Source: Phoronis australis
Lineage: Eukaryota; Phoronida; Phoronidae
Assembly: GCA_002633005.1 (NCBI GenBank)
Contig: NMRA01000167.1
Location: forward strand, 497,124-561,123
DNA length: 64,000 nucleotides
Direction: 5' to 3'
Below the pieces are notes generated by a model that ran no database searches, was not told where the DNA came from, and saw nothing but the letters and a program-made list of their open reading frames with translations. Positions 35,905-49,100 of this stretch are shown piece by piece. Each line of letters opens with the position of its first letter. Position 1 is the stretch's first letter. The position numbers were made by a program, and so were the translations under genes.

Positions 35905-36575
35905 AAAGCCCTCATAAGCTTAGTGGTTATTCCTGCACTGATCGACTCAACATCTTTTTGTGTTGATATGAGGCTAAAAGGTCTTGCAGTATTGAAAATT
36001 GAGAAAAGTTGAACAACCAAGGGCACTTTCTGTAGACCCTAGACACCCACGAATCACTTGTAACGAGAACTTTTCGCTATGGAACGGAAGAAGTGAAGTG
36101 TATAAAATAATTCAACATTCCACTGTCACCCACCAATCCCTTCATCTAGTAGCTTCCGATCCTACTGCCGAAACGCTCACATTCAACTCGCGTGATTTTG
36201 CGTGGTCTTGCTTACTGGCGAGTTTCTCTCAACTCACCACGGATGCGGGCAGACCGCAAATTTATGGGTCGGGATATCTGTACAATTATGTAACAAAGCG
36301 GTGGCCCCGTCGTGCATTTTGTGTGCTCGTGAAGCGTTGGTACATTGCACATACGTAAACATCTATCTATGTATTCCAATTCTTCCACGTTCGCCCTTCT
36401 GTAGTGGTGGTATCATTCGTTATGCCTTGGAGGTCACAACCCTCACAGATTCGCACAACTAACCGCAAAGCCAACTCCACGTCACTTTAACATCCACATA
36501 ATCCACGAAAGTGACCGTACGTGTCACAAATACTTCACGTACATGATGAGATTTCTTCTCGAGACAAGGTGACCA
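35905..36575. other. 3' flank of the receptor gene
   Basis: Downstream of the minus-strand stop codon, so part is presumably 3' UTR. I found no clear minus-strand AATAAA here. Plus-strand open frames at 35999-36462 are not credible genes. Confidence 0.4.
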
Positions 36576-37192
36576 TTAACCGAAGTCAAGTTTTGGACAC
36601 GGTTGTTGTGCTTCTCTACCCATGAGCGGCCGAATCACGAGGATAAACAGTGTCGACACCATGGCAATTGTCAAAAATAGCCAAAACAGAAACCGGTCTA
36701 TTACGTGCGCCACTAACCTCCATTCGTTAACAATCTCCTGGTGGCGGTCCTCGTGGTCTTGCCTCGCTATCAGAATGTGTAAGTGGCGCGAAATATTATC
36801 AAAACACGAGTTCCTTTCCACAGACTCCAACCTCTCAGTAAACGGTTTCTCAACGGCGACGTATGAATTCCGTGGTTTGTAACCGTTGTGGTTTATATTG
36901 TTACTGATGTTCATGTTACCGTTGCAATTAGTAACAGGTTCTTTGCCGTCGAACACCGTTTCTCTTAAAGGATTGAGATGCAACTCCTCTCGTACGAACA
37001 TATCGTCAGTATACGTGAAAGTGTTTATAGAAGACCGCATGCACACTAGTCTCGCTATCACTTTAAAGATGAGCGTGCGCATCCATTGTGGCACCGGACG
37101 CTGATGCGGACTGACGTGATGAATGTGCAAAACAAACACGGTGAGGACAATCGACAATGACGTCATCGCCATGGTAACCGTCAGATAGATTC
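36576..37192 (-). CDS. nAChR-type terminal exon, M3 to C-terminus
   Basis: 617 bases, acceptor ttttaacag. It encodes [20 protein letters not shown] (M3), [13 protein letters not shown], an intracellular loop with an Asn-rich stretch, an amphipathic pre-M4 helix ([16 protein letters not shown]) and M4, then stop. It holds the whole M3-M4 loop in one exon, where many family members have several. Confidence 0.93.
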
Positions 37193-40100
37193 CTGTTAAA
37201 ATGAGACATTAAAATGCCATGTAAGAGAGCTCTAGACTACTCTTTTTGTGAATTGGTTCGCATGAACAACTTCACCCAACATTTCGCTGCTGTAAAGTTC
37301 AGTAAAACTGCTTCTTTAAAAATAGCTTAATAACCCACTGGTGAATACCAAATTACATCTATTTATGTCACTCGATAAATATAGCATAGCTATTAGGAGT
37401 ACACGTAACCTTAGCTTGCTATCTGAATAACACCCTTAAACCAGCCTTCTCTACCTAACCGCGTTTGTCGCCTCATCTCCGTCCACCAAGTTATTTTTTA
37501 CGGATGTCACTATTTCCGTACACTCAGTCATGCTCGCCAACCTCATTATCTCCACCCATAAACTCATAATCACCAATTTCGTACCCAAATCATCGTCATC
37601 AACCTAGTCAGATCCACCCATCTTCGCTAACCACCGGCATATCAGATCACAGAATCATCTTCACCAAACTTTCCAACTACGTCCTTTGAGTCATCTTCGT
37701 CATCCCGTTTTCTCCGTCCACCAAGTCATCTTCACCACCTTCACCAGGTCCGTCCAGCACGTTATCCTTACAACCAACAGCATGTTCGTCCACAAAGTCG
37801 CCTTCACCCACCTCATCATCTCCGTTCAGCAAGGCATCATCGTCACCATATTATATCCGTCCAGCCAACCATCTTCACTAATCTTCCGCCTTCGTGCAGC
37901 AAGTCATTAGCACCATTCTCACCATATTCATCCACAACGCCACTTTCGCCAACGTCTCCATCTACTGTACGTCTACTACAGTATTTCACCTCGGCCAGCC
38001 TCTCACTCTGCATTCACAAAGTCACCTTCGCTAAGCTCACCAACTCGGTCCAGACAGTTATCTTCGCCAGCCTTGTCACCAAGGTCCATAAATTAGTCAT
38101 ATTTTTCGACATCACCACCTTCTTTCATCTATTCATTTTTGTCAGCCTCCCCATCTTCTTCAACTTCGCCGTAGTCATTCTCTATTCACCAAGTCGACGG
38201 AATCATCTTCTCCAGTATCGGTAACTCTGTCGTGCGTCCACCAATTCCTTCGCCAAACTCGTTTTCTCTCACAAATTCATCTTCGCCAATCCTGTTAGTC
38301 TTTTAGTCATTTGTCTTCAACCTCGTCATCCTTCGAAATGTCGCCAAACTTCGTGAATCTGATCAACAATCACCTCTACAATCATCTTCGCGAAACTAAT
38401 TTTTTCGGTTTATCACACCATCTCGTAGACATTTTGACCGCCTTTCTTACTAATTGCGTACTAAACTACAGTAATGTCTGTCGTGTATATTCGAACATCA
38501 ACATTCAGCGATCCAGTGNTCGTCATCCCGTTTTCTCCGTCCACCAAGTCATCTTCACCACCTTCACCAGGTCCGTCCAGCACGTTATCCTTACAACCAA
38601 CAGCATGTTCGTCCACAAAGTCGCCTTCACCCACTTCATCATCTCCGTTCAGCAAGGCATCATCGTCACCATATTATATCCGTCCAGCCGACCATCTTCA
38701 CTAATCTTCCGCCTTCGTGCAGCAAGTCATTAGCACCATTCTCACCATATTCATCCACCACGCCACTTTCGCCAACGTCTCCATCTACTGTACGTCTACT
38801 ACAGTATTTCACCTCGGCCAGCCTCTCACTCTGCATTCACAAAGTCACCTTCACTAAGCTCACCAACTCGGTCCACACAGTTATCTTCGCCAGCCTTGTC
38901 ACCAAGGTCCATAAATTAGTCATATTTTTCGACATCACCACCTTCTTTCATCTATTCATTTTCGTCAGCCTCCCCATCTTCGTCAACTTCGCCGTAGTTT
39001 TCCTCTATCCACCAAGTCGACGGAATCATCTTCTCCAGTATCGCTAACTGTGTCGTGCGCCCACCAATTCCTTCGCCAAACTCATTTTCTCTCACAAATT
39101 CATCTTTGCCAATCCTGTTAGTCTTTTAGTCATTTGTCTTCAACCTCGTCATCCTTCGAAATGTCGCCAAACTTCGTGAATCTGATCAACAATCACCCTA
39201 AACTACAGTAATGTCTGTCGTGTATATTCGAACATCAACATTCAGCGATCCAGTGCAGTTTTGAAGCAGTACAAATGGTTTCAGAAGAATTAAATATTCA
39301 ATTGAGCGAAAAATGTAATTTGTAGATTATGACGCCATTGCTATAGCTTACAATAGGACCGAAGTTCCCTTGAATCTGCCAAAATTAAAACGTCAACTGT
39401 AAATTGCTTGTTGTAGACACTTTGTTTTTCGAGTTTTCAAGTAGACCCTCGGATAGTTCGAATTATAAGGGGCAGGAGATTTACAAAAAAATATTCTAGG
39501 CAAGGTGCTCACCTATGAGAGGCACGAACTCTGAGGTAGCTGGCATACTCTCAGCTATCAACAACATGAAGACGGAAAAGGCAAGTAGAACGGTGATTCC
39601 CAAGGTGATCTTCTCTCCCGAATCGGGTGGTAGCCAGAAACTCAGGAGACTTAGAACAGTAAGCCAAAGACATGGGAAGATGATGTTAAACAAATAAAAG
39701 AGTGTCTTTCTGCGCATACAGATCACAAAGCGGACATCCGGGTATGGCTCCGGCCCGATGGGATAGACGACCTCATATCTTGTTATGTTTATTCCAAGCA
39801 GGTCCCATTCTCCTGAAGAAAAAATATTTCGTTAATTTCTTAAACATGTGTTGATATTAATTTACAGATCTTTCCCTTTTCTAGATGCAACGCTTCGTCT
39901 TTCATTGGCGGATCGACAACTTGATTTTTAAAAGTTCTAAAGCCTAATGTGGCACACTTTTCTGCTGATGCATAAGTCAGATTACATTGCACTTACGCAA
40001 TGTTTTTATTAATGTTTACATTGTATGTATCACTGCCTCACCGGAAGGTACGTAGTTTCTTCCATCCACTCTTTCGCTTTTCTGCTTCAAGTCCACTTGA

Positions 40101-43100
40101 AACCCATCATAGGTCCAGCTGCCAAACTTCATCAAACAACGTTGATCGTCAAACGGGAAGTATGTAATGTCTATCTTACAGGAACTCCTAAATTTGGCAG
40201 GCGGTGGCCAGAACACAGTTCCATCGAACATGACCATGGCACGTGACTGCATATAACCTCTCGTATAGTCTTCGGCACTGTAAGATAACTGAAGAAGTAG
40301 CTTTGTCGTCTTTACAAAGGGAACACAATGAAGACAACGTTACCTCTAGTAGATCAAGGGAAAAGCCATTAGGTGTACACAAGCTTCCACTATAGTTAGA
40401 GATAGAGATACATGTTCATGTAGGCCAAAAGTTATGCATTTCCGTCAACCGAAAACGTGCTGCAACCTTTTTTCCTTGAACACTCGACATCCACGATATT
40501 TAGAAGTCTCAATTTAAAGAGCGAGCTGCAACGGTCATAGAAACTGACCAACAGTATTACTTTACGAAAAGAACGCCGATCGTTCTTTTATGCATTCCAT
40601 GGGTTAGGATTGAACCGGATTTGAGAAGGACTTGGGATAAGTTGCCGAAGCACATTAATACACATATTACACAAAAACCATATTAACCTGTTGTATAGAA
40701 CAATGTCAGGTAACCATAGCTTTTCACATGGTATACGGATCATTGCCAAGCCGTTATAGTCAGCCGGATCCCACCTTAATCTCTCGTCATTCCACTCCTG
40801 GAAACGAGGCAGCACATTTTAACGCAGTTCTGATTTTTATAAACATTGGTACATATATAACTCAAAATTCTACAGTGGTACGTTTGCTGATAGCAAACGT
40901 AAGAATTTCCTATCATCTTTGCGCACGAGTTTAAATTAGCATCACATCTGTGCTTTAAAAGAGGGATTTTAACAGTCGGTGTGTTGCATTTTAACTAAAA
41001 AACCGTTTTCTATTTCGTATAGCGCTCAGGCAAATTGGTGGAAATTAGACATATAAAACAGCATAGAGCCAATAACAAAAAATCGCCAGCAAATTGAACT
41101 AAACAAATTCGAAAATGTTGCGAGTATAGCAGCGGAAGCAATTGAATAATTCTCGTGGCCTCTTAATTATATTAATCGTATTTCATGAGATTAGGAATAC
41201 AACTAGCCGCGTTCTACTGGATACCACTTTGAAGGAACATGTTGGCTGCCAATTGTACGTTTGTTAAATGAGACGTGGCATGTTATGCTAACACTGTCAT
41301 CTCTTGACATTCAATTTGGATAGTTATTGAGCCGCACCTGCTCGAGCCAGACGTTGGTCGTCAATACTTGATTCACTTCGTCCTGCAGAAGAGACAAGAA
41401 AGCTTTTAGGAGAGCCATTTTAGTAGAATAGAGTTGATTTTATCAACTATAACAAAAACAAAGATTATGAATTCCAGTGCGTCCGAGATCTGTTTATGTT
41501 ACCATAGATTATAGACAACAGATTCGCAACTCCGACATTCTCTTGCGTAATATCCTAGGGATTGAGCCACTCTCCCAAATTATCTGTCCCAGTTTCCGGT
41601 TAGTGTATTGTGACGACACAACAACCGACCATGATTAGCAGACGACGTACTTATCGAAAATAACACCACCAGATAATTTGGACACGTGTCCCTAGTGAAT
41701 ATGATGTCATGGCTTCTGTAAGAGTCTAGATTTCGTCCATTGAAAGTACACGGAGTTTGCGGTCCATGTACGGCAAGTATTTATAGTCTATGATGTCACG
41801 TAACTTGTATGTTACGGAAGCTGATCAGGCCAGTTTGGATGGTGTTGGTGTCATTAACTAGCTATGTATATTTCTTTACAGAATTTCAACGTAGCCTACC
41901 CGTAAAAGCATGCAGTATACATGTGTCGTGTCCCAGTTACAGAAAATACAGCCAAACTAAATCTTTTCTATTGTATAATACTGACCAATCTTGTGCCGGG
42001 AAATACATGAAAGCGCGAATGTCCAATTTGTAAGAACAGCTTCACAATCTCTTTCTTTATGAACCAAGGCATTGTTTTGCTACCATTATTTTTAGAAAAG
42101 GGAACGGGAAAATGAATTTCAATATAGAAACGAAGTAACCTACCAGGTCAAAAATTTGTGCCATGGCAAAGCCAAACTTAACGGCTACCGGTAGTCTTCT
42201 TGCCGAGTTCAGAACAGGCCTCGTGCGGATGTCATACGCACGAAAGAGGCGCGCCATTAGAAGTTGCTCGTCTGTCACATGGGCGACTTTAAAACAGGTT
42301 CAAACTCTTTGTGAATAACTTAAACAGACGTGATCCCAGTGTCACACATCTTGACAAACACTAGCGAGACACGTATCTAGCTAAATTCAACATACAGAAT
42401 GGCTAACTCCCGAAGTAGGACACATAATGACGGACAGCAGAAGACTGCAGGACGTTTGACTATTTCCATGGTCCTTTTACGACTGCTCTCTCGTAATTGT
42501 GCATTGTTGGATTTTTTTCTTTCAAAAATACCTTCTGGGGATTGGAAACTCCTTATACTGCTAAGGAAACAATTTGCCACAATCATTTTGCATACGTCAT
42601 TTCCTTTTAATCGCAAACGTCCAGTTAGTGAAATTACCATGGATGACAGTCGACAGGTTGATCAGCCATTCTGTGTGCGTTCAACATGCACCTTGATACT
42701 CACCATGTCCGATATTTGCGTCAGAGCAAAGCCAAATTTGACGGTGACTTTATGGGAAGCGTTATACACCGGGCGTGAAGCGGGGTCGTACGAGTGCAGG
42801 AGCTGAACCAGCAAGCGCTGCTCATCGGGAATGCGAAGGACTACACAACAAGAGATAGCACGGTTACTAGTCTGCCACAATGAACGAGGAGGGTTCAATA
42901 AGAGGAAGTCTCAACAACACGACAAGGCAGTCATCACATTTTTGCACATAAAATACATGGAATGTGCCTTGAAATTGTCCAATTTTGCTGTTCATGTAAG
43001 CCTAACTGTGTTGGCGTCAGCAAAAATGAACAGACGGATGCGACACGTCATGGCCTTGAAATTCAGTAAAGCGATTATAAAGCCACTTTTTCTGACAGTA

Positions 43101-46100
43101 ACCAATTTTTTCTAGATCACTTACTGTTATTGGATTGTCCTCAAGTTTCTCCTTAATCAACTTGGAGGGGATTTCAAGGCCTGGGGCCTAATCTCTGTTC
43201 TCGAAATGGAATTCGAAAAAGTATTTTGAATATATGCCGTTCAACATTTGTACGATGTCAAGATATGTGTCTATTATTACGTGCCCGGGTACATGGTGGT
43301 TTGCGTTTGCACGTACATGTACATTAACCACATCGTCAAAGGTACATGTATACGTTCGAGTTTTTACTCGAATTCTCGAGTTTTTACTCTCTTTTGTAGC
43401 TCATTTTAGGAGTCATCAAGTGCGAACTCGGAATAGACACTCACCTGACAGTGCCTAAACCACAATAAACATATGCTTGAGTACGCAAAAAACCAAAGAA
43501 CGTCCTTTCGAGTACAGAGATTAGACCCCGGTCCAGTGTTTCTAAAGACCTAACAGATACTTGGTACTTAGACCAGGCGATATAAGTTGGCCTAGCACTA
43601 CAGTGTGCGCTTCATTTTACGCGCAACTCATGGTCTCGAGGAATAACCATCTGCCAGTTATTCAGAGACGCATTAGCCTAAAACCAATCATCCCCTCGTT
43701 TCGTGCGAGTAATTTAGGTAGATATCCACAAAATATTTGGTCGTTATTGTAAACATTTGTTGAACGAAGAATAACTGTGCAAACTGTTGTCAGAATAACA
43801 GTGGTGCCTGCTTGTTACTATGTAACCGTCGTAGAGCCACAGTGATTTACATGGACACTGAGTTTTGAAGCTGAATTTTCCGTAATAACGTTTTTCTTTA
43901 TTTTTTTTTAAAATTTATTTCAAATAAGCAAACAAGAAATAAAGTGTAAAAGAACGATTTGGTTCTGAAAGGTACATGCACTTTACATTGCCCTCGTTAC
44001 ACATAGACGGATACCTGACACCGCCGGTTTTTGGATGCCGGTCATCCAAAACACTAGCGTGAATGACGGGTCAACAAATCGCGTACCGTTTAGGATACAT
44101 GTAATTTTGAGAAGCTACGATAGGTGGCGATAGGGCAGGCCTTGGGACAACATGCAGAGCACGCTCATCTATGCCGCACGTTTGTAGTCTAAATACACGT
44201 GTCCACGGTTTCGAGTTGAACCTGCGCAGCGGACTTGCACTAGCGTGGGGAGGTATAAGGTAAAGTGAACAACTCGAATTTTATATTGAGCGCTCTATGA
44301 GAATCCGACAATGAAAATAGCGAGTAAATGGCGAAAACTGAAAGTGATCGGTGATAAATTTACGTTATCTGTCCGTAAATACTGCTGGGTTGCTTGGATT
44401 AAACAATTTACAGATTATTCATGAAATTTTGTATTCAGGGATCTTGGGTTACCGGCTGGACAGCCGATGAGGGGCTCATCGCCAGTGGTTACAATGTTCT
44501 ACTGCAACGGAATTAAGGCTTTTCAAAAGTGCAATAATTTGAAGACTTGAACTTTTTGTGTCGAGCAGAGCTAGCTAACAGTATGGATACTGACCCACTC
44601 TTGAGTGGACTTTGTCAAATGACTGGTAAAGTACCGAATTGTACTAAAATTATCGACTCTTATAAATGCGCTCTAAAACTGAACCCACTCCAGGTGACGC
44701 CCAGGAAGAAAAAGGACTTGTCTTCGTGATTACGCTGAATGTTTTGGGAATGGCATAAAAGCAACCTCTTGGAATCTTAACAATTACAGGTTTGAACTGT
44801 CTTTTATCCCTCGTCCACTTGGATGAGAAACGCACTTGGATATGGTTTGTTTAGTCTACCTAATGCCATATCCAATGGTGGACGAAACCGTGGACTCGTA
44901 TATAAGATCGAAGACCAAAGAAAGACTTAGTTTTTGCAAATAATGATTCCAATTTTCATGAGGCGGTCCCCGGGATTGGTTTGCTTAGAAATTCAATTAC
45001 TCCTTGACTTTGTTGTAGCTTTACAACAAGGACCTTTCTTTTAATATCGCGATTTTCAACGAAATAACGACTCTAAAAGAAAATAATAACATTAGCTTCT
45101 GTATAGTTAAAACGACAACTTTATTTGTAAGCTTTTGTTTTTCATCACGATACAGTGTTAGTTCATAAACAGCGGAATAATAGGCGCATACCTACATGTA
45201 TAAGTAGATCATGGCAAGTGTGTGATGTACTTAGAGAGATATCCCTGATTGATGTTCAGACGGACTCATAATATTGGCTTAGTTTATTCGTTTGTTAACC
45301 AGGTGTTTTAGCTCCGTTAACCTGTGTTGTTCAAAGCAATCCCAAGGTGAAATACTAAAAGAAAACATGGATACCAAAGAATTACCACGAGTTCAATCCA
45401 CCAAGTCACTGAACTTGTTAGTGAAATCGTAGTATCGAATAAAATAACTCTTAGTGAAAACAGAAGAAAGGCGAAATAGAATATAATTAAAGGGGTTCGA
45501 CACAGTTTCAATTCATCGTTGTTTTTTTAACAAAACACGTATTTTGCATTCTAGTCTTAGCCTGCAGCAAATCTCCAAAAGGTGTGATGGCCACCGAATT
45601 ACACTCTCAGTTACATTTGTCCAAACGAATCCCTGGCAAAGTTTACGTGGCTTAGTGAAAAGTTACATCTAATTAAATTGATGTTTGAAATATTTTTGAA
45701 AAGGACTAATTTCGTTGATCGAGGTCAGTTTCATGTTTTAAGGTCTTTAGTTATGTGTCCCGGTTCTTCTGGTTTTCTTACGTGACCGGAAGTATTTCTG
45801 GATTTTAATAACTCTTAATGTTTTGGCTTCTACGTAAGAGTTTACACTGTTAAATTTTGTGTTTCTGTGTTTTATTTTGATGCACATCGTGCTTTCTATG
45901 ATTTAAGCATAAATATTAGGATGTCACCGGCCTTGTCTTTAGCTCAAACACCGTCATATGAGAATGCAAAATTCGACCTTGTCAATAGCGCGCCAATTCC
46001 AAGATGACAATTTTCCCGCTGCATTCTAGTAGTTACATCGATATTGTTGAGACTGAACATTTTACAATAACAAATTTCTTCTTTAATAAATTTAAAGCTC

Positions 46101-49100
46101 CAGCTTGAATTCAAGTCACATCTTGGCCAGGGGTGTAATCTTTGTACTCGAGGTCCCGAAATCGAAATTATTTTTTTGGCATTTTCCATTCTACATCTGT
46201 GTGAACTCAAAATAGAAGCCTATTATTCTTTGTTCGAGTACATTACGGCTTACATGAATGACTATCTAATCCTAATTTGCTCTAGAAATGACGACGCGTT
46301 TTAGCTGGAATCTAGGTGTCGTCAGGAGCAAACACAGAAGAGGAACTCATAGGCCCAAACCATAATGTAATCGAGTACAGAAAAATCGACATCTATCTTT
46401 GAGCTCGTACAAAAACAGAGCAAAAATTTTGTGCGTCAGGTACGTGTACAACGCCGGTATTTGTAATAATCGACCAACTATTGTTTAATTTATTACATGA
46501 CAACTCTAAATAAATTGAATGCAGTAGCACTAACGACCGTGGAGACATTGCAAACAGGCTAGTCCCATAACGTAACGATCGCGAATATACATGATTGTGG
46601 AGATTTTCTCGCTGACGCTGGTCACCGCTCAAATTCCCTTAGCCCCGCCAACTTTACAATGCTTATTCAGCACGCCCTTTGTATTGATGTAGATCTGAGC
46701 TAATGACCTGAAAAGGTAATAGCTCGCATTACTGTCTCAACAATGGTTTTTGTTATTACACCCAATTTGGTTTCTCTGACATTTGCAGAGTTACAGCCTG
46801 CAACTATGGAGAGTAGTTTTAACTTGGTACGTTATAAATATTACAAAATGACAAAAAAGGTTAACTTGTGTTTACCATCACAAAGGGCCACTTCCCAAAA
46901 GGAACGATATGTTTCATATTGGTTTTGGTTATTTAATTTTTAATGCTTCTCCCACTTGTTTTTTCCCGTAAACGGATTGTGAACCTTTTATCTAAGTTTT
47001 AAACTAGAAGTACCAAAACAGTGGTAGATTTTGATCAGCAGCGAAACTTAATTAATTAAGTTCATTGTGAGCCCATCCCTGAAGTTTCCACATAACAGGT
47101 ACACTAAACATTTCACGTGTCATTTAAGTTTAATCTTTATTAGAACTCAAATCATAAAACATACAAAAAGAGCAAATATGGTGATAACCAAACTGAAGAT
47201 TTTGAATCTCTGGACAATTTCGGTGGCACTGACTATATACATGTAACAATTCTAACTCTTTGTCAATAATAAAAAATGAAAAATACAACAGTTTCTTGGT
47301 CAAAAATCTGGTTAAACGAGAATGAAAGAATATTAAAAAACGAATCCATGTGATATTGTTATCTCTGATCAGCGTTTGTATATGCACTGAGTATATCAAT
47401 ACGCGCGGTAGTTTATCTTCAATCGTACCCAATGGTTGTAGTTTTTAGATTTTTAGTTAATCGATTTTTAAAAATCGAAAACCGTACGTGGTTGTTTTTT
47501 TCAGCTGAATACCGCCGTGGTGTTCGTTTTTAACGAAAATTAGTGGTTAATTTTTTGAAAATTTGCCATTATGTACTGTCAGTTAGGATTAATACAATTT
47601 ATGGTCGGGTAATTACACTTAATTTGGTCTTGCTCGCATCGGGCAATGCGGTCATCACAACTGTACCTGACTCCGGCGCCGCGCTCTCTTTGATCCTGGT
47701 AAAAGCTGCTTAGAAGGACGAGCGGTGAAAATTCCCGCATATCTTTAAAAATGCGTGACTTCCTTGTAAGCGTATTCATGGTATGAACAATACGATTAGT
47801 TGTGCTGTAATTTCCAACGCAGTTTAATGCGTATAAGTAAATAGGCGTGCAACATGTGTAAGCAGATTGATTCTTCTAAGGCATTCGACACAGTTTTAAT
47901 TTGGACAGAAATTCACCATTACATAGTGGTTCATTAATTTAAAAACAGAGAAATAAACCCGACAGTCAACCCCTCCGATTAGTTGATTAGGTTAAGTCCA
48001 CTAATTTATTTTAACTTTGGAACCAGGTGGAGTGGAAATTCTCCCGCTTTAGCGGCTGCAGCTACACGTACTGGCTAGTCACCGCGGATTCTTCTTTGGA
48101 TTCGGAAATGTATGGAACATGGTATCCTTGTTCATCCATTGATATTTCAAAAGGTTTGCTTTTGTTTGTAAGGCATTAGTACATCCCAACGCACAGCAGT
48201 AGAAATTTGCCGACATTATAACAACACTGAGGAAAGGTGTTAAAACGCTATTTATCCCATCAGGTTAAAACCTCCCGTCCGCACTACATGCGATCTGTAG
48301 GTGGCGCTGCACGCATGTCCACCAAAGACCTGGATCGCCAGGATAGTGAATTTCAATATGGCGCAGCAATTTCAAAAGTCAGCTATTTCAAGAACACGAT
48401 TACCTCGAAATTTCAAGTTTTTACTAGGGTTTGTAGCTCAAATCTAGGAGTCAACAAGTGCCAACATGATGAACTAGAAACTCATCTACATGTACGTCAA
48501 CCATCATATGAAGCACTTGAGTATAGAATAAAAGGCTTATGCTGAATTCGCAGTAAAGTTGGACGGAAAATATAAAAAATCAATTTCGAGTTCACTTTCG
48601 AGTACACAGATTAGACAACGGACCTAGATGTCGTTCGCTGCTATTTAACGCCATAATAACATTACCTTAAAACAAATAGACGTTTTTTCAAACTGAATTA
48701 TCTGTAACGGGAAAAATATTCAGATGTTTTAAAAATTAGCCAAAGCTGACAGAACACAACGACTGCATTTTTGGCAAACTGTATCCAGCGCCCCCTTAAG
48801 CCTAGAAATCATTTCTAATCTTAATAAGGATCAAGGTAACATCTAATTTTTTGCTAAAATTCATGGTTTATCGCCCCCTTTAAATCAAATTTTACAATGC
48901 CGTTGTTGTTTACAAGCATGCATCCGCGTAGCCTAAATGTAAGTGTTCATCAGAATGTTCCGGCAAAATCTATTTTATCTCCTGCGTCATATCGAAGTGC
49001 GTTTAAGCGATTTTCAAGTGCAGGTAAAGCACTTAGAGGCTGCTCCGTTTGTAATTACACTATAGCCTCATATTTAGTGATCTTGACACTTGAGATAGTG

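Noticed and set aside
36886-37104. Plus-strand frame with signal-peptide-like start
   Set aside because: It is the antisense shadow of the receptor terminal exon.
37440-39254. CRISPR-like array or acidic repeat protein
   Set aside because: Units are degenerate and irregular with no conserved repeat/spacer pattern. The context is a eukaryotic intron, and frames are broken by stops and an N.
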